Under the pieces are notes generated by a model, which was not told where the DNA came from, did not search any database, and saw only the letters and a list, made by a program, of their open reading frames with translations. From contig DATKVN010000062.1 of NCBI GenBank assembly GCA_035530055.1, positions 1 to 22,505 on the forward strand: a stretch of 22,505 nucleotides of DNA, read 5' to 3'. Both the position numbers and the translations under genes were made by a program. This stretch comes from a bacterium (GTDB lineage: Bacteria; UBA6262; WVXT01). Of this stretch, positions 1 through 6,257 are shown piece after piece. Position 1 is the first letter of the stretch, and each line of letters begins with the position of its first letter.

Positions 1-72
1 GTCATTGAAAAGGTTATAGAATACCGGCGCTTGGTAAATCAGAAAAGAAGCAGGAAAAAGAATAAAGGATAA
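1..72 (+). CDS. flbD: FlbD-like flagellar protein, 3' end only
   Basis: The first 23 codons in frame 1 read through to a TAA at 70-72. The visible C-terminus contains VIEKVIEYRRLV followed by a basic tail (NQKRSRKKNKG). FlbD family proteins are about 60-80 residues and end with a similar VIEYRR segment, and flbD commonly lies directly before motA. The match to a family tail plus the position before motA-motB support the call, but only the tail is visible, so the start, length and any defect cannot be judged. The gap to motA is 32 bp and contains the motA ribosome binding site, consistent with one flagellar operon. Confidence 0.6.
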   Translation, partial: VIEKVIEYRRLVNQKRSRKKNKG

Positions 73-104
73 GGGGAGAAAGACAAACCACAATAGGAGG
101 AGAG

Positions 105-899
105 ATGGATATTACCACTATTTTAGGAGTGATAAGTGGAATTAGCTTAATTGTTGTTGCCATCATTATGAGAATGGGAGGGGTGGGATTAAAAGGCTTC
201 TTTGATGTATCTTCGATGTTTATTACTTTTGGGGGTGCATTTGCTGCCACATTAGTCAATTATCCAATGAAGCAGGTCCTGGGAGTTTTTAAAATTGCCA
301 AGAAAGTTTTAACTGAGAGAGAAGAATACCCTGCTAAATTAATCAATCAGTTTATATATTTTACCAAGATAGCTCATAAGCAAGGGATATTGGAACTTGA
401 GAAAGAATTAAATAAGGTCAATAATGAGTTTCTAAAAAGAGGTGTGCAATTAGTTGTTGACGGCGCCGATCAGGAGAGAATCCGCGCTGAGTTAGAAACA
501 GAGATAACATTCATTCGTGAGAGGCACCGTATAGGACAGGAAATTTTCTTAACTCTGGGCACTTACTGTCCTGCCTTTGGGATGGTCGGAACAATTATGG
601 GGCTGATTATGATGCTTGCACGCATTGAAGACCAGAGCCAGATTGCCGGTGGTATGGCGGTAGCCCTGTTAACCACTTTTTATGGTGCGGTGGCTGGCTA
701 TCTTTTCTTCTTGCCCGTTGCCGGGAAATTGAAGCGTCGCAGTGAAGATGAGATATTTATCAAGGAAGTTATTATTAGGGGAGTTCTCTCCTTGCAGGCA
801 GGGGAGATTCCCAGCGTTATGGAAGCCAAATTGAAAGCCTACCTGGCTCCGCAATTGAGGAAAAAGACAGTGGAGAAAAAGAGCACATCCATAGAATAA
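105..899 (+). CDS. motA: Flagellar motor stator protein MotA
   Basis: Proton- or sodium-channel subunit of the flagellar stator, an inner-membrane protein that couples ion flow to rotor torque. It has 264 residues, normal for MotA. Four membrane segments are visible at about 5-22, 33-50, 148-170 and 183-205. A long cytoplasmic charged domain lies between segments 2 and 3 and contains the RERHR stretch near 138-142. The family signature PAFGMVGTIMGL is at 156-167, and the two conserved channel prolines are P156 and P204. The start follows a strong GGAGGAGAG ribosome binding site. motB follows after 31 bp with its own site, the usual stator pair. Which ion is used cannot be decided from the sequence. 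Confidence 0.96.
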   Translation: MDITTILGVISGISLIVVAIIMRMGGVGLKGFFDVSSMFITFGGAFAATLVNYPMKQVLGVFKIAKKVLTEREEYPAKLINQFIYFTKIAHKQGILELEKELNKVNNEFLKRGVQLVVDGADQERIRAELETEITFIRERHRIGQEIFLTLGTYCPAFGMVGTIMGLIMMLARIEDQSQIAGGMAVALLTTFYGAVAGYLFFLPVAGKLKRRSEDEIFIKEVIIRGVLSLQAGEIPSVMEAKLKAYLAPQLRKKTVEKKSTSIE

Positions 900-930
900 A
901 CCGCCTAACTTATTTTTCAGGAGAGAGATA

Positions 931-1584
931 ATGGCTATTCTGCCAGGTGTTCCCAGGCGAGTAGATAGCGAAATAAAAATAGGAAAGTCCTCACCCGCAT
1001 GGATGCTGACTTATTCAGATTTAATGACCCAGCTTTTGATATTTTTCGTTATGATGTTTGCTTTAGCCAGTGCTATGAACGAAATGCAATTGATAAAGTT
1101 AAAGAAGAAGCTGGAAACATACGTTACGGAAAACCGGTTAGAAGGCTATATTGGTCTAAAAATAGATGAGAAAGGATTGGTAATTTCTCTCCGCGAAAAA
1201 TTAATGTTCGATAGTGGAAGAGCTGAAATTCACCAAGAAGCGAAATACATCTTAAAAGACATTACTAAAGAGATTGGCGATGTGCCAAATAATGTGCGGG
1301 TTGAAGGGCACACTGATAACGTCCCCATTGGTCCGGAATTGAGGAGCAAATTTCCCACTAACTGGGAACTATCTACAGCCAGGGCTACGAATGTGACCCG
1401 CTATCTGCTGGAGACACTAAATTTTCCTCCAAAACGGATATCCTCTGCAGGATACGGAGAGTATCAGCCTGTTGTGGATAACGATACTGAAGAACACAAA
1501 GCAATGAATCGAAGAGTAGATATTGTGGTGCAGAGGATTGGCACCAGGCTTAAACGTCCAGAAGGCGTTAAGAAAATTTTTTAG
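931..1584 (+). CDS. motB: Flagellar motor stator protein MotB
   Basis: Peptidoglycan-anchoring subunit of the flagellar stator. It has 217 residues, at the short end for MotB because the linker is compact. A short N-terminal cytoplasmic tail is followed by the single membrane helix, about 24-47, that carries the essential ion-binding aspartate D30 in the TYSDLMTQLL motif. A plug and linker region follows, then a C-terminal OmpA/MotB domain from about 90 to 200 with GHTDN at 126-130 and NRRVD at 193-197, the peptidoglycan-binding signatures. The ribosome binding site AGGAGAGAG lies just before the ATG. No fliL or further flagellar gene follows; the next 350 bp are non-coding, so this appears to be the end of the flagellar operon. 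Confidence 0.95.
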   Translation: MAILPGVPRRVDSEIKIGKSSPAWMLTYSDLMTQLLIFFVMMFALASAMNEMQLIKLKKKLETYVTENRLEGYIGLKIDEKGLVISLREKLMFDSGRAEIHQEAKYILKDITKEIGDVPNNVRVEGHTDNVPIGPELRSKFPTNWELSTARATNVTRYLLETLNFPPKRISSAGYGEYQPVVDNDTEEHKAMNRRVDIVVQRIGTRLKRPEGVKKIF

Positions 1585-1722
1585 CAAGCAAACCTCGCCA
1601 TAGTTTCACTATCTTCCCTTTTTGCCGTCCTACCGTTCCTTTCTCTCATTTATATTAACATTCGTTTTGCCACTTTTTCCTTGTTCCCCGTTGAAAATCG
1701 GGACGTGGCAATCTCACCAAAG

Positions 1723-1802
1723 TGTCATTGCGAAGGACGAAGTCCTGAAGCAATCTCGTAATTGGGCAGGAGATTACCACGCCCTTCGGGCCCGCAATGA
1801 CA
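1723..1802. repeat. TGTCATTGCG inverted-repeat element (MITE-like)
   Basis: An 80-bp element with perfect 10-bp terminal inverted repeats, TGTCATTGCG at 1723-1732 and CGCAATGACA at 1793-1802. Inside are GGACGAAGTCC, GAAGCAATCTC and a GCCCTTCGGGC hairpin. From memory, elements with these ends and an internal GAAGCAATCTC are widespread intergenic repeats in unrelated bacteria; I could not search for them. A second fragment resembling the inside (GGCAATCTCA, 1707-1716) sits just outside the left end. An 85-codon open frame over this region (1622-1879) has no ribosome binding site and is most of the element itself, so it is not called a gene. Confidence 0.8.
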
Positions 1803-1843
1803 GACCAAAGACAAGACTTTTTCAGAGATCTCTTAAAAAAGAG

Positions 1844-1872
1844 TTGACAAAAAAGCTCTTTTTTGCTAATTT
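1844..1872 (+). promoter_or_regulatory. Sigma-70-type promoter candidate for the small membrane protein
   Basis: A perfect -35 TTGACA at 1844-1849 is followed after 17 bp by TAATTT at 1867-1872, with TG one base upstream as in extended -10 promoters. The -10 hexamer itself is a poor match; a better hexamer TATAAA at 1875-1880 is too far away (25 bp). It lies after the MITE-like element and about 65 bp before the next start codon. Confidence 0.45.
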
Positions 1873-1884
1873 CTTATAAAGTTT

Positions 1885-1920
1885 CGCAGACATGGGGAAG
1901 TGGAAAAGGCAAAGTCTGCG
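1885..1920 (+). promoter_or_regulatory. 5' leader hairpin before the small membrane protein gene
   Basis: CGCAGAC (1885-1891) and GTCTGCG (1914-1920) form a perfect 7-bp stem with a purine-rich 22-nt loop. It ends 4 nt before the AGGGGGG ribosome binding site. It does not match any riboswitch class that I recognise; the GGCAAA in the loop alone is not enough for a cyclic-di-GMP aptamer. Function unknown. Confidence 0.35.
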
Positions 1921-1937
1921 TTAAAGGGGGGTAAGAG

Positions 1938-2114
1938 ATGAAAACACGGATTACTCTCTCGATCGTGGTGAGCTTGGCCAGCCTGGTATTGGGAATTATT
2001 ACCCGACTCATTCCAGGGACATTAGTGGTAGCACCCCGCACCTTCCTATTCTTTGCGGGCTATTGTTTGGTTTTGGCGATAGCGCTTGAGCTTTATCCTT
2101 CAAAAAAAGAATAG
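1938..2114 (+). CDS. Small two-helix membrane protein, 58 residues, unknown function
   Basis: A short open frame between motB and rplM encoding 58 residues. ATG is preceded by AAAGGGGGGTAAGAG, one of the strongest ribosome binding sites in the window. The protein has two hydrophobic segments, about 5-24 and 32-51, separated by a loop with arginines and prolines (TRLIPGT), and ends in a basic tail (SKKE). No domain is recognised. Similar small proteins ending a second helix with a TFLFFAGYCL-like segment are, in my recollection, common in Omnitrophota-like genomes, but that is unverified. It has its own promoter candidate and a leader hairpin, and probably forms a single-gene unit. The strong ribosome binding site and coherent two-helix pattern favour a real gene. 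Confidence 0.65.
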   Translation: MKTRITLSIVVSLASLVLGIITRLIPGTLVVAPRTFLFFAGYCLVLAIALELYPSKKE

Positions 2115-2165
2115 AAAGCAATTTAACATCTTTTGATAGTTTGTCAATTTTTGGTCTGAACAGAC

Positions 2166-2227
2166 CCCCCATCCAGAAAGTTTTTAAATAGAGGGGTTAG
2201 TTTCTTTCTGGATGGGGGCGGTTTTTT
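2166..2227 (+). promoter_or_regulatory. Large terminator-like leader hairpin upstream of rplM
   Basis: CCCCCATCCAGAAAG (2166-2180) pairs perfectly over 15 bp with 2204-2218 across a 23-nt loop. The spacer CGG and a run of six T follow at 2222-2227, ending 4 bp before an in-frame ATG and 16 bp before the favoured GTG of rplM. It is either the terminator of the preceding small gene or an attenuator in a ribosomal-protein leader. The loop contains GAGGGGTT, which could pair with the C-run of the left arm and give an alternative fold. Confidence 0.6.
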
Positions 2228-2243
2228 CGGAATGGTGGTTAAA

Positions 2244-2687
2244 GTGAAGACTTTTGTGCCCAAAAAGGAAAATATTGAAAAGAAATGGTGTTTAATTGAT
2301 GCCTCTGATCTGGTCTTGGGGAGATTGGCAACAAAAGTAGCAGAGTTATTAAGGGGCAAGGGTAAACCGATTTTCTCTCCCCATGTGGATATAGGTGATT
2401 ATGTGATTATTATTAATGCCGGGAAGGTTTTACTGACTGGAAAAAAATTGGAACAGAAATTCCATTTTACCCATTCTGGTTATTCAGGCGGGACCAGATT
2501 TACCCGATACGATAAATTGATGGCAGAAAATCCAGAAAAGGCAATTAGATTAGCTGTCAAAGGAATGTTGCCGTCGAATAAACTCAGTGATAGGTTGATT
2601 ACTAAATTAAAAATATATAGAGGCAGCGAACATCCACACGGAGCACAGAAACCTCAGATAATAAAAATCGAAAAGAAAACACATTAA
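2244..2687 (+). CDS. rplM: 50S ribosomal protein L13
   Basis: Large-subunit ribosomal protein, an early assembly protein binding 23S rRNA. It has 147 residues from the chosen start, which is normal. The N-terminus [15 protein letters not shown], the central [15 protein letters not shown] and [13 protein letters not shown], and the C-terminal RLAVKGMLP and HPHGAQKPQ segments are all typical of L13. An in-frame ATG lies 12 bp further upstream (2232), but it has no ribosome binding site and is only 4 bp from the T-run of the leader hairpin. The GTG at 2244 gives the family N-terminus and has GGTGG 5 nt upstream. rpsI follows after 33 bp, the universal L13-S9 operon. The leader hairpin suggests attenuation or autoregulation. 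Confidence 0.95.
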   Translation: MKTFVPKKENIEKKWCLIDASDLVLGRLATKVAELLRGKGKPIFSPHVDIGDYVIIINAGKVLLTGKKLEQKFHFTHSGYSGGTRFTRYDKLMAENPEKAIRLAVKGMLPSNKLSDRLITKLKIYRGSEHPHGAQKPQIIKIEKKTH

Positions 2688-2720
2688 ATTTTTTACTTTA
2701 TAAGTTAATGGAGAAACTAT

Positions 2721-3119
2721 ATGGCTAAAGTGACAGAGATTTGGGGCTTAGGCAGAAGAAAGACAGCGATTGCCAGGGTTATATTGAGATCTGGTAATGG
2801 GAAGGTCATAATCAACAGATTACCTCTGGATAAATACTTTTTTGGTTTACCTCGTCTAAAGGAATTCAGTATAGAACCTCTAAAAGTAACGAATTTACTG
2901 AATAAATTCGATATTTCGGCAAATGTTTCTGGTGGAGGCAAGAATGGTCAAGCAGGGGCAATAAGGCATGGAATTTCACGTGCACTGGCTAAGGTTGACG
3001 AACAGACAAGGGTCACTTTGAGAAAAGAGGGATTGTTGACGCGCGATCCCCGTATGGTCGAGCGAAAAAAACCTGGACAGCCAAAAGCAAGAAAAAAGTT
3101 CCAATTCTCCAAGAGATAA
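2721..3119 (+). CDS. rpsI: 30S ribosomal protein S9
   Basis: Small-subunit ribosomal protein whose basic C-terminal tail reaches the P-site tRNA. It has 132 residues, the family size. Visible signatures are WGLGRRKTAIARV near the N-terminus, GGGKNGQAGAIRHGISRAL in the centre, DPRMVERKKPG, and the conserved final residues FSKR. The start follows GGAGA at a normal distance. It is co-transcribed with rplM and is followed 29 bp after the stop by a strong intrinsic terminator, so the rplM-rpsI operon ends here. Confidence 0.97.
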   Translation: MAKVTEIWGLGRRKTAIARVILRSGNGKVIINRLPLDKYFFGLPRLKEFSIEPLKVTNLLNKFDISANVSGGGKNGQAGAIRHGISRALAKVDEQTRVTLRKEGLLTRDPRMVERKKPGQPKARKKFQFSKR

Positions 3120-3148
3120 ACTCGTTTTGTAAGGATAGAGTTAAATTT

Positions 3149-3184
3149 GCGGAAGCAATAAGCTTATTGCTTCCGCTTTTTTTT
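3149..3184 (+). terminator. Intrinsic terminator of the rplM-rpsI operon
   Basis: A perfect palindrome at 3149-3176 (12-bp stem GCGGAAGCAATA with loop AGCT) is followed by eight T residues at 3177-3184. This is a textbook Rho-independent terminator directly after rpsI. Confidence 0.93.
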
Positions 3185-3192
3185 GAGAAAAA

Positions 3193-3290
3193 CCTGCTTG
3201 AAAGCAGGAAATTAGGTTAAGATACTCAAAATAGGTACTCTGGGTCGTCTCTGACCCAGAGTTTCTGTCGGGCTCGGGGACGAGCCCGAC
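3193..3290. repeat. Cluster of three REP-like hairpins
   Basis: Three consecutive stem-loops lie in the rpsI-sppA gap. The first is CCTGCT/AGCAGG with loop TGAA at 3193-3208. The second is ACTCTGGGTC/GACCCAGAGT with a 6-nt loop at 3237-3262. The third is GTCGGGCTCG/CGAGCCCGAC with loop GGGA at 3267-3290. Read on the opposite strand, the third hairpin is preceded by GTAG, the tetranucleotide that flanks REP hairpins. None has a T-run, so they are not simple terminators. Confidence 0.7.
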
Positions 3291-3346
3291 TACCAGTCAG
3301 GGGTTTTTCAACAGTATCTAAATCGAACCCCTACAGGAAATATAAT

Positions 3347-3375
3347 TTGACAAATTTGGATAATTAGAATATAAT
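3347..3375 (+). promoter_or_regulatory. Consensus sigma-70 promoter for sppA
   Basis: TTGACA at 3347-3352 and TATAAT at 3370-3375 with an exact 17-bp spacer. Both hexamers are perfect matches. Transcription would begin near 3382, about 27 bases before the sppA start. It is the best promoter in the window and probably drives the sppA to argC genes and perhaps further. Confidence 0.88.
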
Positions 3376-3408
3376 TTAAAAAAATTAAAGTCAATATGGG
3401 AGAAAAAT

Positions 3409-4335
3409 GTGAAAAAGGAAAATTTAATCATCGTAGTTATTCTTTTCTTATCTATTGTTTCTATTGTAATGGGCATATATCTTATTGGAGAAAAGACTGT
3501 TGAAGGAAAAACTCGAATTCTGACCAGAAAAAAGGAAGTAGCAGTGGTCTATCTTTACGGACCAATATCTATTTCTCGACGTACATCAGGATGGGCTCGC
3601 TTCTTGCCCGGAGCCGATAGTATTGCCAGTGAGTTGAGAAAGATAGGTAAAATTACCACTATAAAAGCAGTGGTCTTAAGAATTAATAGTCCTGGCGGAA
3701 GCATCGGTGCGGTTCAGGAAATTTATGAGGAAGTAATTAGGCTAAAAGAAAAAGGAAAGAAAGTTATTGTCTCCATGGGCGATGTAGGCGCCTCCGGGGC
3801 ATACTATATTGCTTGTGCTGCAGATAAAATTGTAGCCAATCCGGGAACCATTACCGGAAGTATAGGGGTACTCATGAGTCTTGGTAATATGGAGGAGTTG
3901 TTTCGTAAGATAGGAATTAAAGTTGAGGTTATAAAAAGAGGAAAACATAAGGACATCGGTTCTCTATCCCGGGAAATGACAGCGGAAGAGAAAAGACTGC
4001 TTCAGGGAGTGATAGATGATGCCTACGACCAATTTCTCCAGGTAGTAATTGAAGGCAGGAACCTTAGGAAAAGTAAAGCAGAGAAGCTTGCTCAAGGTCA
4101 GGTGTTTACCGGACGGCAAGCAAAAAATTTGGGGCTAATTGATGAAATTGGTAATTTTCAAGATGCTGTAAGACTTGCAGGTAAACTTGCTGGCATTCCT
4201 GGCGAACCAAAGGTCATTGAGTTGCCCAAGCCATTTCCCGGAATTCTTGGTATTTTTTCCAGTCACTTTATGACAAATCCTCTGCAAGATTTAATGAACG
4301 AAAATTCCATAAGATTAGAATATATCCTCCAATAG
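3409..4335 (+). CDS. sppA: Signal peptide peptidase SppA, short single-domain form (S49)
   Basis: Membrane-anchored serine protease that degrades cleaved signal peptides. It has 308 residues, the size of the short bacterial form (E. coli SppA is about twice as long with two domains). One N-terminal membrane anchor spans about 5-27. The Clp-like S49 core follows: INSPGGSIG at 92-100, GDVGASGAYYIACAADKIVANPG at about 124-146 with the nucleophile S129, GTITGSIGVL near 146-155, and GKHKDIGS with the predicted general base K181. The start is GTG with GGGAG 6 nt upstream; the overlapping ATG is out of frame. A perfect promoter lies 34 bp upstream. The next gene follows after 20 bp. Confidence 0.93.
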   Translation: MKKENLIIVVILFLSIVSIVMGIYLIGEKTVEGKTRILTRKKEVAVVYLYGPISISRRTSGWARFLPGADSIASELRKIGKITTIKAVVLRINSPGGSIGAVQEIYEEVIRLKEKGKKVIVSMGDVGASGAYYIACAADKIVANPGTITGSIGVLMSLGNMEELFRKIGIKVEVIKRGKHKDIGSLSREMTAEEKRLLQGVIDDAYDQFLQVVIEGRNLRKSKAEKLAQGQVFTGRQAKNLGLIDEIGNFQDAVRLAGKLAGIPGEPKVIELPKPFPGILGIFSSHFMTNPLQDLMNENSIRLEYILQ

Positions 4336-4355
4336 ATCCCCATTCCGAGAGAAAT

Positions 4356-4940
4356 ATGGAAAACAACTATTTAGCGCTCCTCTACGATTTAATTGCCCAT
4401 CCAGGAAGAGGGCTTAATCGAGCCAGAGAAGATAAACCATGGATTTTTCTGGTAGCGGTTGTTATTTTGTCAGGAATTAGCATTGCTACCGGAGCCGCTT
4501 TGTTTGTTTCCAGCTTCACTAGAGTGGGGAGGGTCGCCTTATTTTCCAATCTCTTTCTGGTTATGATTCTCCTCACCCTCTTCTGGGTAGTTAATGTGGG
4601 AATTCTCCATTTCTTTGCTGAAGTATGGGGAAAAAGGGGCAGCGTAATCGACCTTTTCATTACTCTGGGATTGGCAATATTTCCCTTTGTTTTTGTTAGT
4701 CCACTATCTTTGATAGTAGAAGGATTGGGTGGAGGGAGAATTTTCTTTCAGTCCTTTTTTACCATTGCTCTCTTCCTGTGGTGTTTTTTCCTTGCGCTGG
4801 CTGCTATTAGGGAAGTCTATTCTTCTGCCACTTTTGAAGCCCTGCTGATACTTTTGACACCAATTATCCTGTTTACGGTACTTTGTATATTTCTCCCTCT
4901 GGGTTGTATTCTTTTAACAATACTTTCTCTTCCTTTATGA
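4356..4940 (+). CDS. Yip1-family-like integral membrane protein
   Basis: A 194-residue polytopic membrane protein. Hydrophobic segments are visible at about 30-51, 60-86, 97-121, 129-151 and 161-190, giving five helices. The short N-terminal amphipathic stretch with HPGRGLNRAREDKPW before the first helix is the pattern of Yip1-domain (DUF1282-like) bacterial proteins, whose role is not established. It starts 20 bp after sppA behind a GAGAG site, so it is very probably co-transcribed with sppA, suggesting an envelope role. No catalytic motif is visible. Family assignment rests on topology and the N-terminal PGR motif only. Confidence 0.65.
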   Translation: MENNYLALLYDLIAHPGRGLNRAREDKPWIFLVAVVILSGISIATGAALFVSSFTRVGRVALFSNLFLVMILLTLFWVVNVGILHFFAEVWGKRGSVIDLFITLGLAIFPFVFVSPLSLIVEGLGGGRIFFQSFFTIALFLWCFFLALAAIREVYSSATFEALLILLTPIILFTVLCIFLPLGCILLTILSLPL

Positions 4941-5014
4941 AGAGAAAGACTTCCAATGTTGCATTTGGGGTGTGAGAGAGAAATAGGCACTCCTTAAGAA
5001 TTGGAGGAAGTTCA

Positions 5015-6037
5015 ATGATAACAGTGAGTATTGTGGGAGCCAGTGGTTATACAGGAAGGGAATTAATAAAGATTCTCTTTAAACATCCCCAGGTGAAAAT
5101 TGCTCACCTGACTTCCGAGACCTACAAGGGAAAGAGAGTTTCAGAGCTGCACAAAGGGCGGGCCGGTTTTATAGATAAGAGGTTTGAGAAATTGAATATT
5201 GATAAGGTCGCCGAGGATTCAGACCTTATCTTTCTTGCCCTTCCCCACGGTAAATCTCAGAAACCGGTAGCAGAATTTTTGAAAAAAGGGAAAAAAGTTA
5301 TAGACCTCTCAGCCGACTATAGATTAAAGGACAAATCCCTGTATAAGAGATGGTATGGGCTGGAACATTCTTATCCCCGGCTTCTCCAAAGAGCAGTTTA
5401 TGGATTACCAGAAATTTATAAAGAAGAGATAAAGAAATCCTCTCTCGTAGCAAATCCCGGTTGCTATCCCACGGGGGTAATTTTAGGGGTTGCTCCTCTT
5501 CTGGCTCATGGATTAGGCGATGGAAATTCTATAATTGCCGATGCTAAATCAGGAATATCCGGCGCAGGGAGGAGATTGGATAGCGCTTACCATTTCAGTG
5601 AGTGCCACGAAAATCTCACCGCCTATAATGTGGGGAAACACCGACACATTCCCGAAATAGAACAGGAGTTATCAAAGATTTCTAAAGAAAAGATAACTAT
5701 TTCCTTTACTCCCCATTTAGTTCCTATGGACCGTGGGATTCTATCCACAATCTATCTTAACTTCGAGGGGAAAGTTTCACTCGACAGAATATGGACTGTT
5801 TATAAAAAATACTATAGAAAAGCACCGTTTGTGAAGATTTTACCAAAAGCCACTTTTCCCGAGGTAAGGAACATCGTGGAGACTAATTTCTGTGAGATAG
5901 GTCTTATGGTTGATAAACGTACTAATCGGATAATTATTATTACGACGATAGATAATTTGGTTAAAGGCGCTTCTGGACAGGCTGTACAAAATATGAACTT
6001 AATGTCTGGATTTAAAGAAACAGAAGGATTACTTTAG
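5015..6037 (+). CDS. argC: N-acetyl-gamma-glutamyl-phosphate reductase
   Basis: Third step of arginine/ornithine synthesis: NADPH-dependent reduction of N-acetylglutamyl phosphate to the semialdehyde in the cytoplasm. It has 340 residues, the usual length. The nucleotide-binding GASGYTG is at 8-14, the active-site NPGCYPT places catalytic C150, SGISGAGR is at 179-186, and GKHRHIPEIEQ near 207-217 carries the conserved histidine. The C-terminal DNLVKGASGQAVQNMN segment is also family-typical. The ATG follows a strong TTGGAGGAAG site. argJ follows after a 220-bp gap filled with repeats, so the arg pair has been split by repeat insertion but keeps order and strand. Confidence 0.97.
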   Translation: MITVSIVGASGYTGRELIKILFKHPQVKIAHLTSETYKGKRVSELHKGRAGFIDKRFEKLNIDKVAEDSDLIFLALPHGKSQKPVAEFLKKGKKVIDLSADYRLKDKSLYKRWYGLEHSYPRLLQRAVYGLPEIYKEEIKKSSLVANPGCYPTGVILGVAPLLAHGLGDGNSIIADAKSGISGAGRRLDSAYHFSECHENLTAYNVGKHRHIPEIEQELSKISKEKITISFTPHLVPMDRGILSTIYLNFEGKVSLDRIWTVYKKYYRKAPFVKILPKATFPEVRNIVETNFCEIGLMVDKRTNRIIIITTIDNLVKGASGQAVQNMNLMSGFKETEGLL

Positions 6038-6095
6038 AAAGGCGGAAAGTGGTAACCTGACCTTGGCTCGTCCAGCGCAGGCGGGTCTTAAGTCG

Positions 6096-6237
6096 GTCGC
6101 CTTTTAGGGTGACTGAGTCGGCACTCTAAAGAGTGCCCGACCAGATTGGTATATGCTTTGGAGTCCTCCCGAAAGGGAGGAATAACCTTGCTTTCGCAAG
6201 GACTCCAACATATTGGTCGGTCGCCCTTTAGGGTGAC
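6096..6237. repeat. Composite REP-like repeat between argC and argJ
   Basis: GTCGCC/GGTGAC (6096-6113) and the near-identical GTCGCCCTTTAGGGTGAC (6220-6237) flank a longer hairpin GTCGGCACTCT/AGAGTGCCCGAC (6117-6141) and a complete GGAGTCC element (6160-6206). The two outer copies share GGTCG before the stem and are in direct orientation. The arrangement looks like one element inserted into, or between, copies of another. The remaining part of the gap (6038-6095) contains CGCAGGCGGGTC but no gene. Confidence 0.7.
6160..6206. repeat. GGAGT double-hairpin element, CCTCCC/CCTTGC type
   Basis: 47 bp bounded by GGAGTCC and GGACTCC. Two internal hairpins are CCTCCC-GAAA-GGGAGG (6165-6180) and CCTTGC-TTTC-GCAAGG (6186-6201). 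The same element, with a longer linker, occurs at 21120-21175 in the same orientation. Confidence 0.85.
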
Positions 6238-6257
6238 GGAAGCTCGGGACTAACTAC

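Noticed and set aside
1622-1879. 85-codon plus-strand open frame after motB
   Set aside because: Most of it is the TGTCATTGCG repeat and adjacent non-coding DNA, with no ribosome binding site and no protein pattern.
1885-1937. Possible cyclic-di-GMP or other riboswitch near a flagellar operon
   Set aside because: Only a 7-bp stem and a GGCAAA string are present; the required second stem and conserved core are missing.
3237-3290. Hairpins considered as a second terminator after rpsI
   Set aside because: They have no T-run after the stem and resemble REP units; a complete terminator already ends at 3184.
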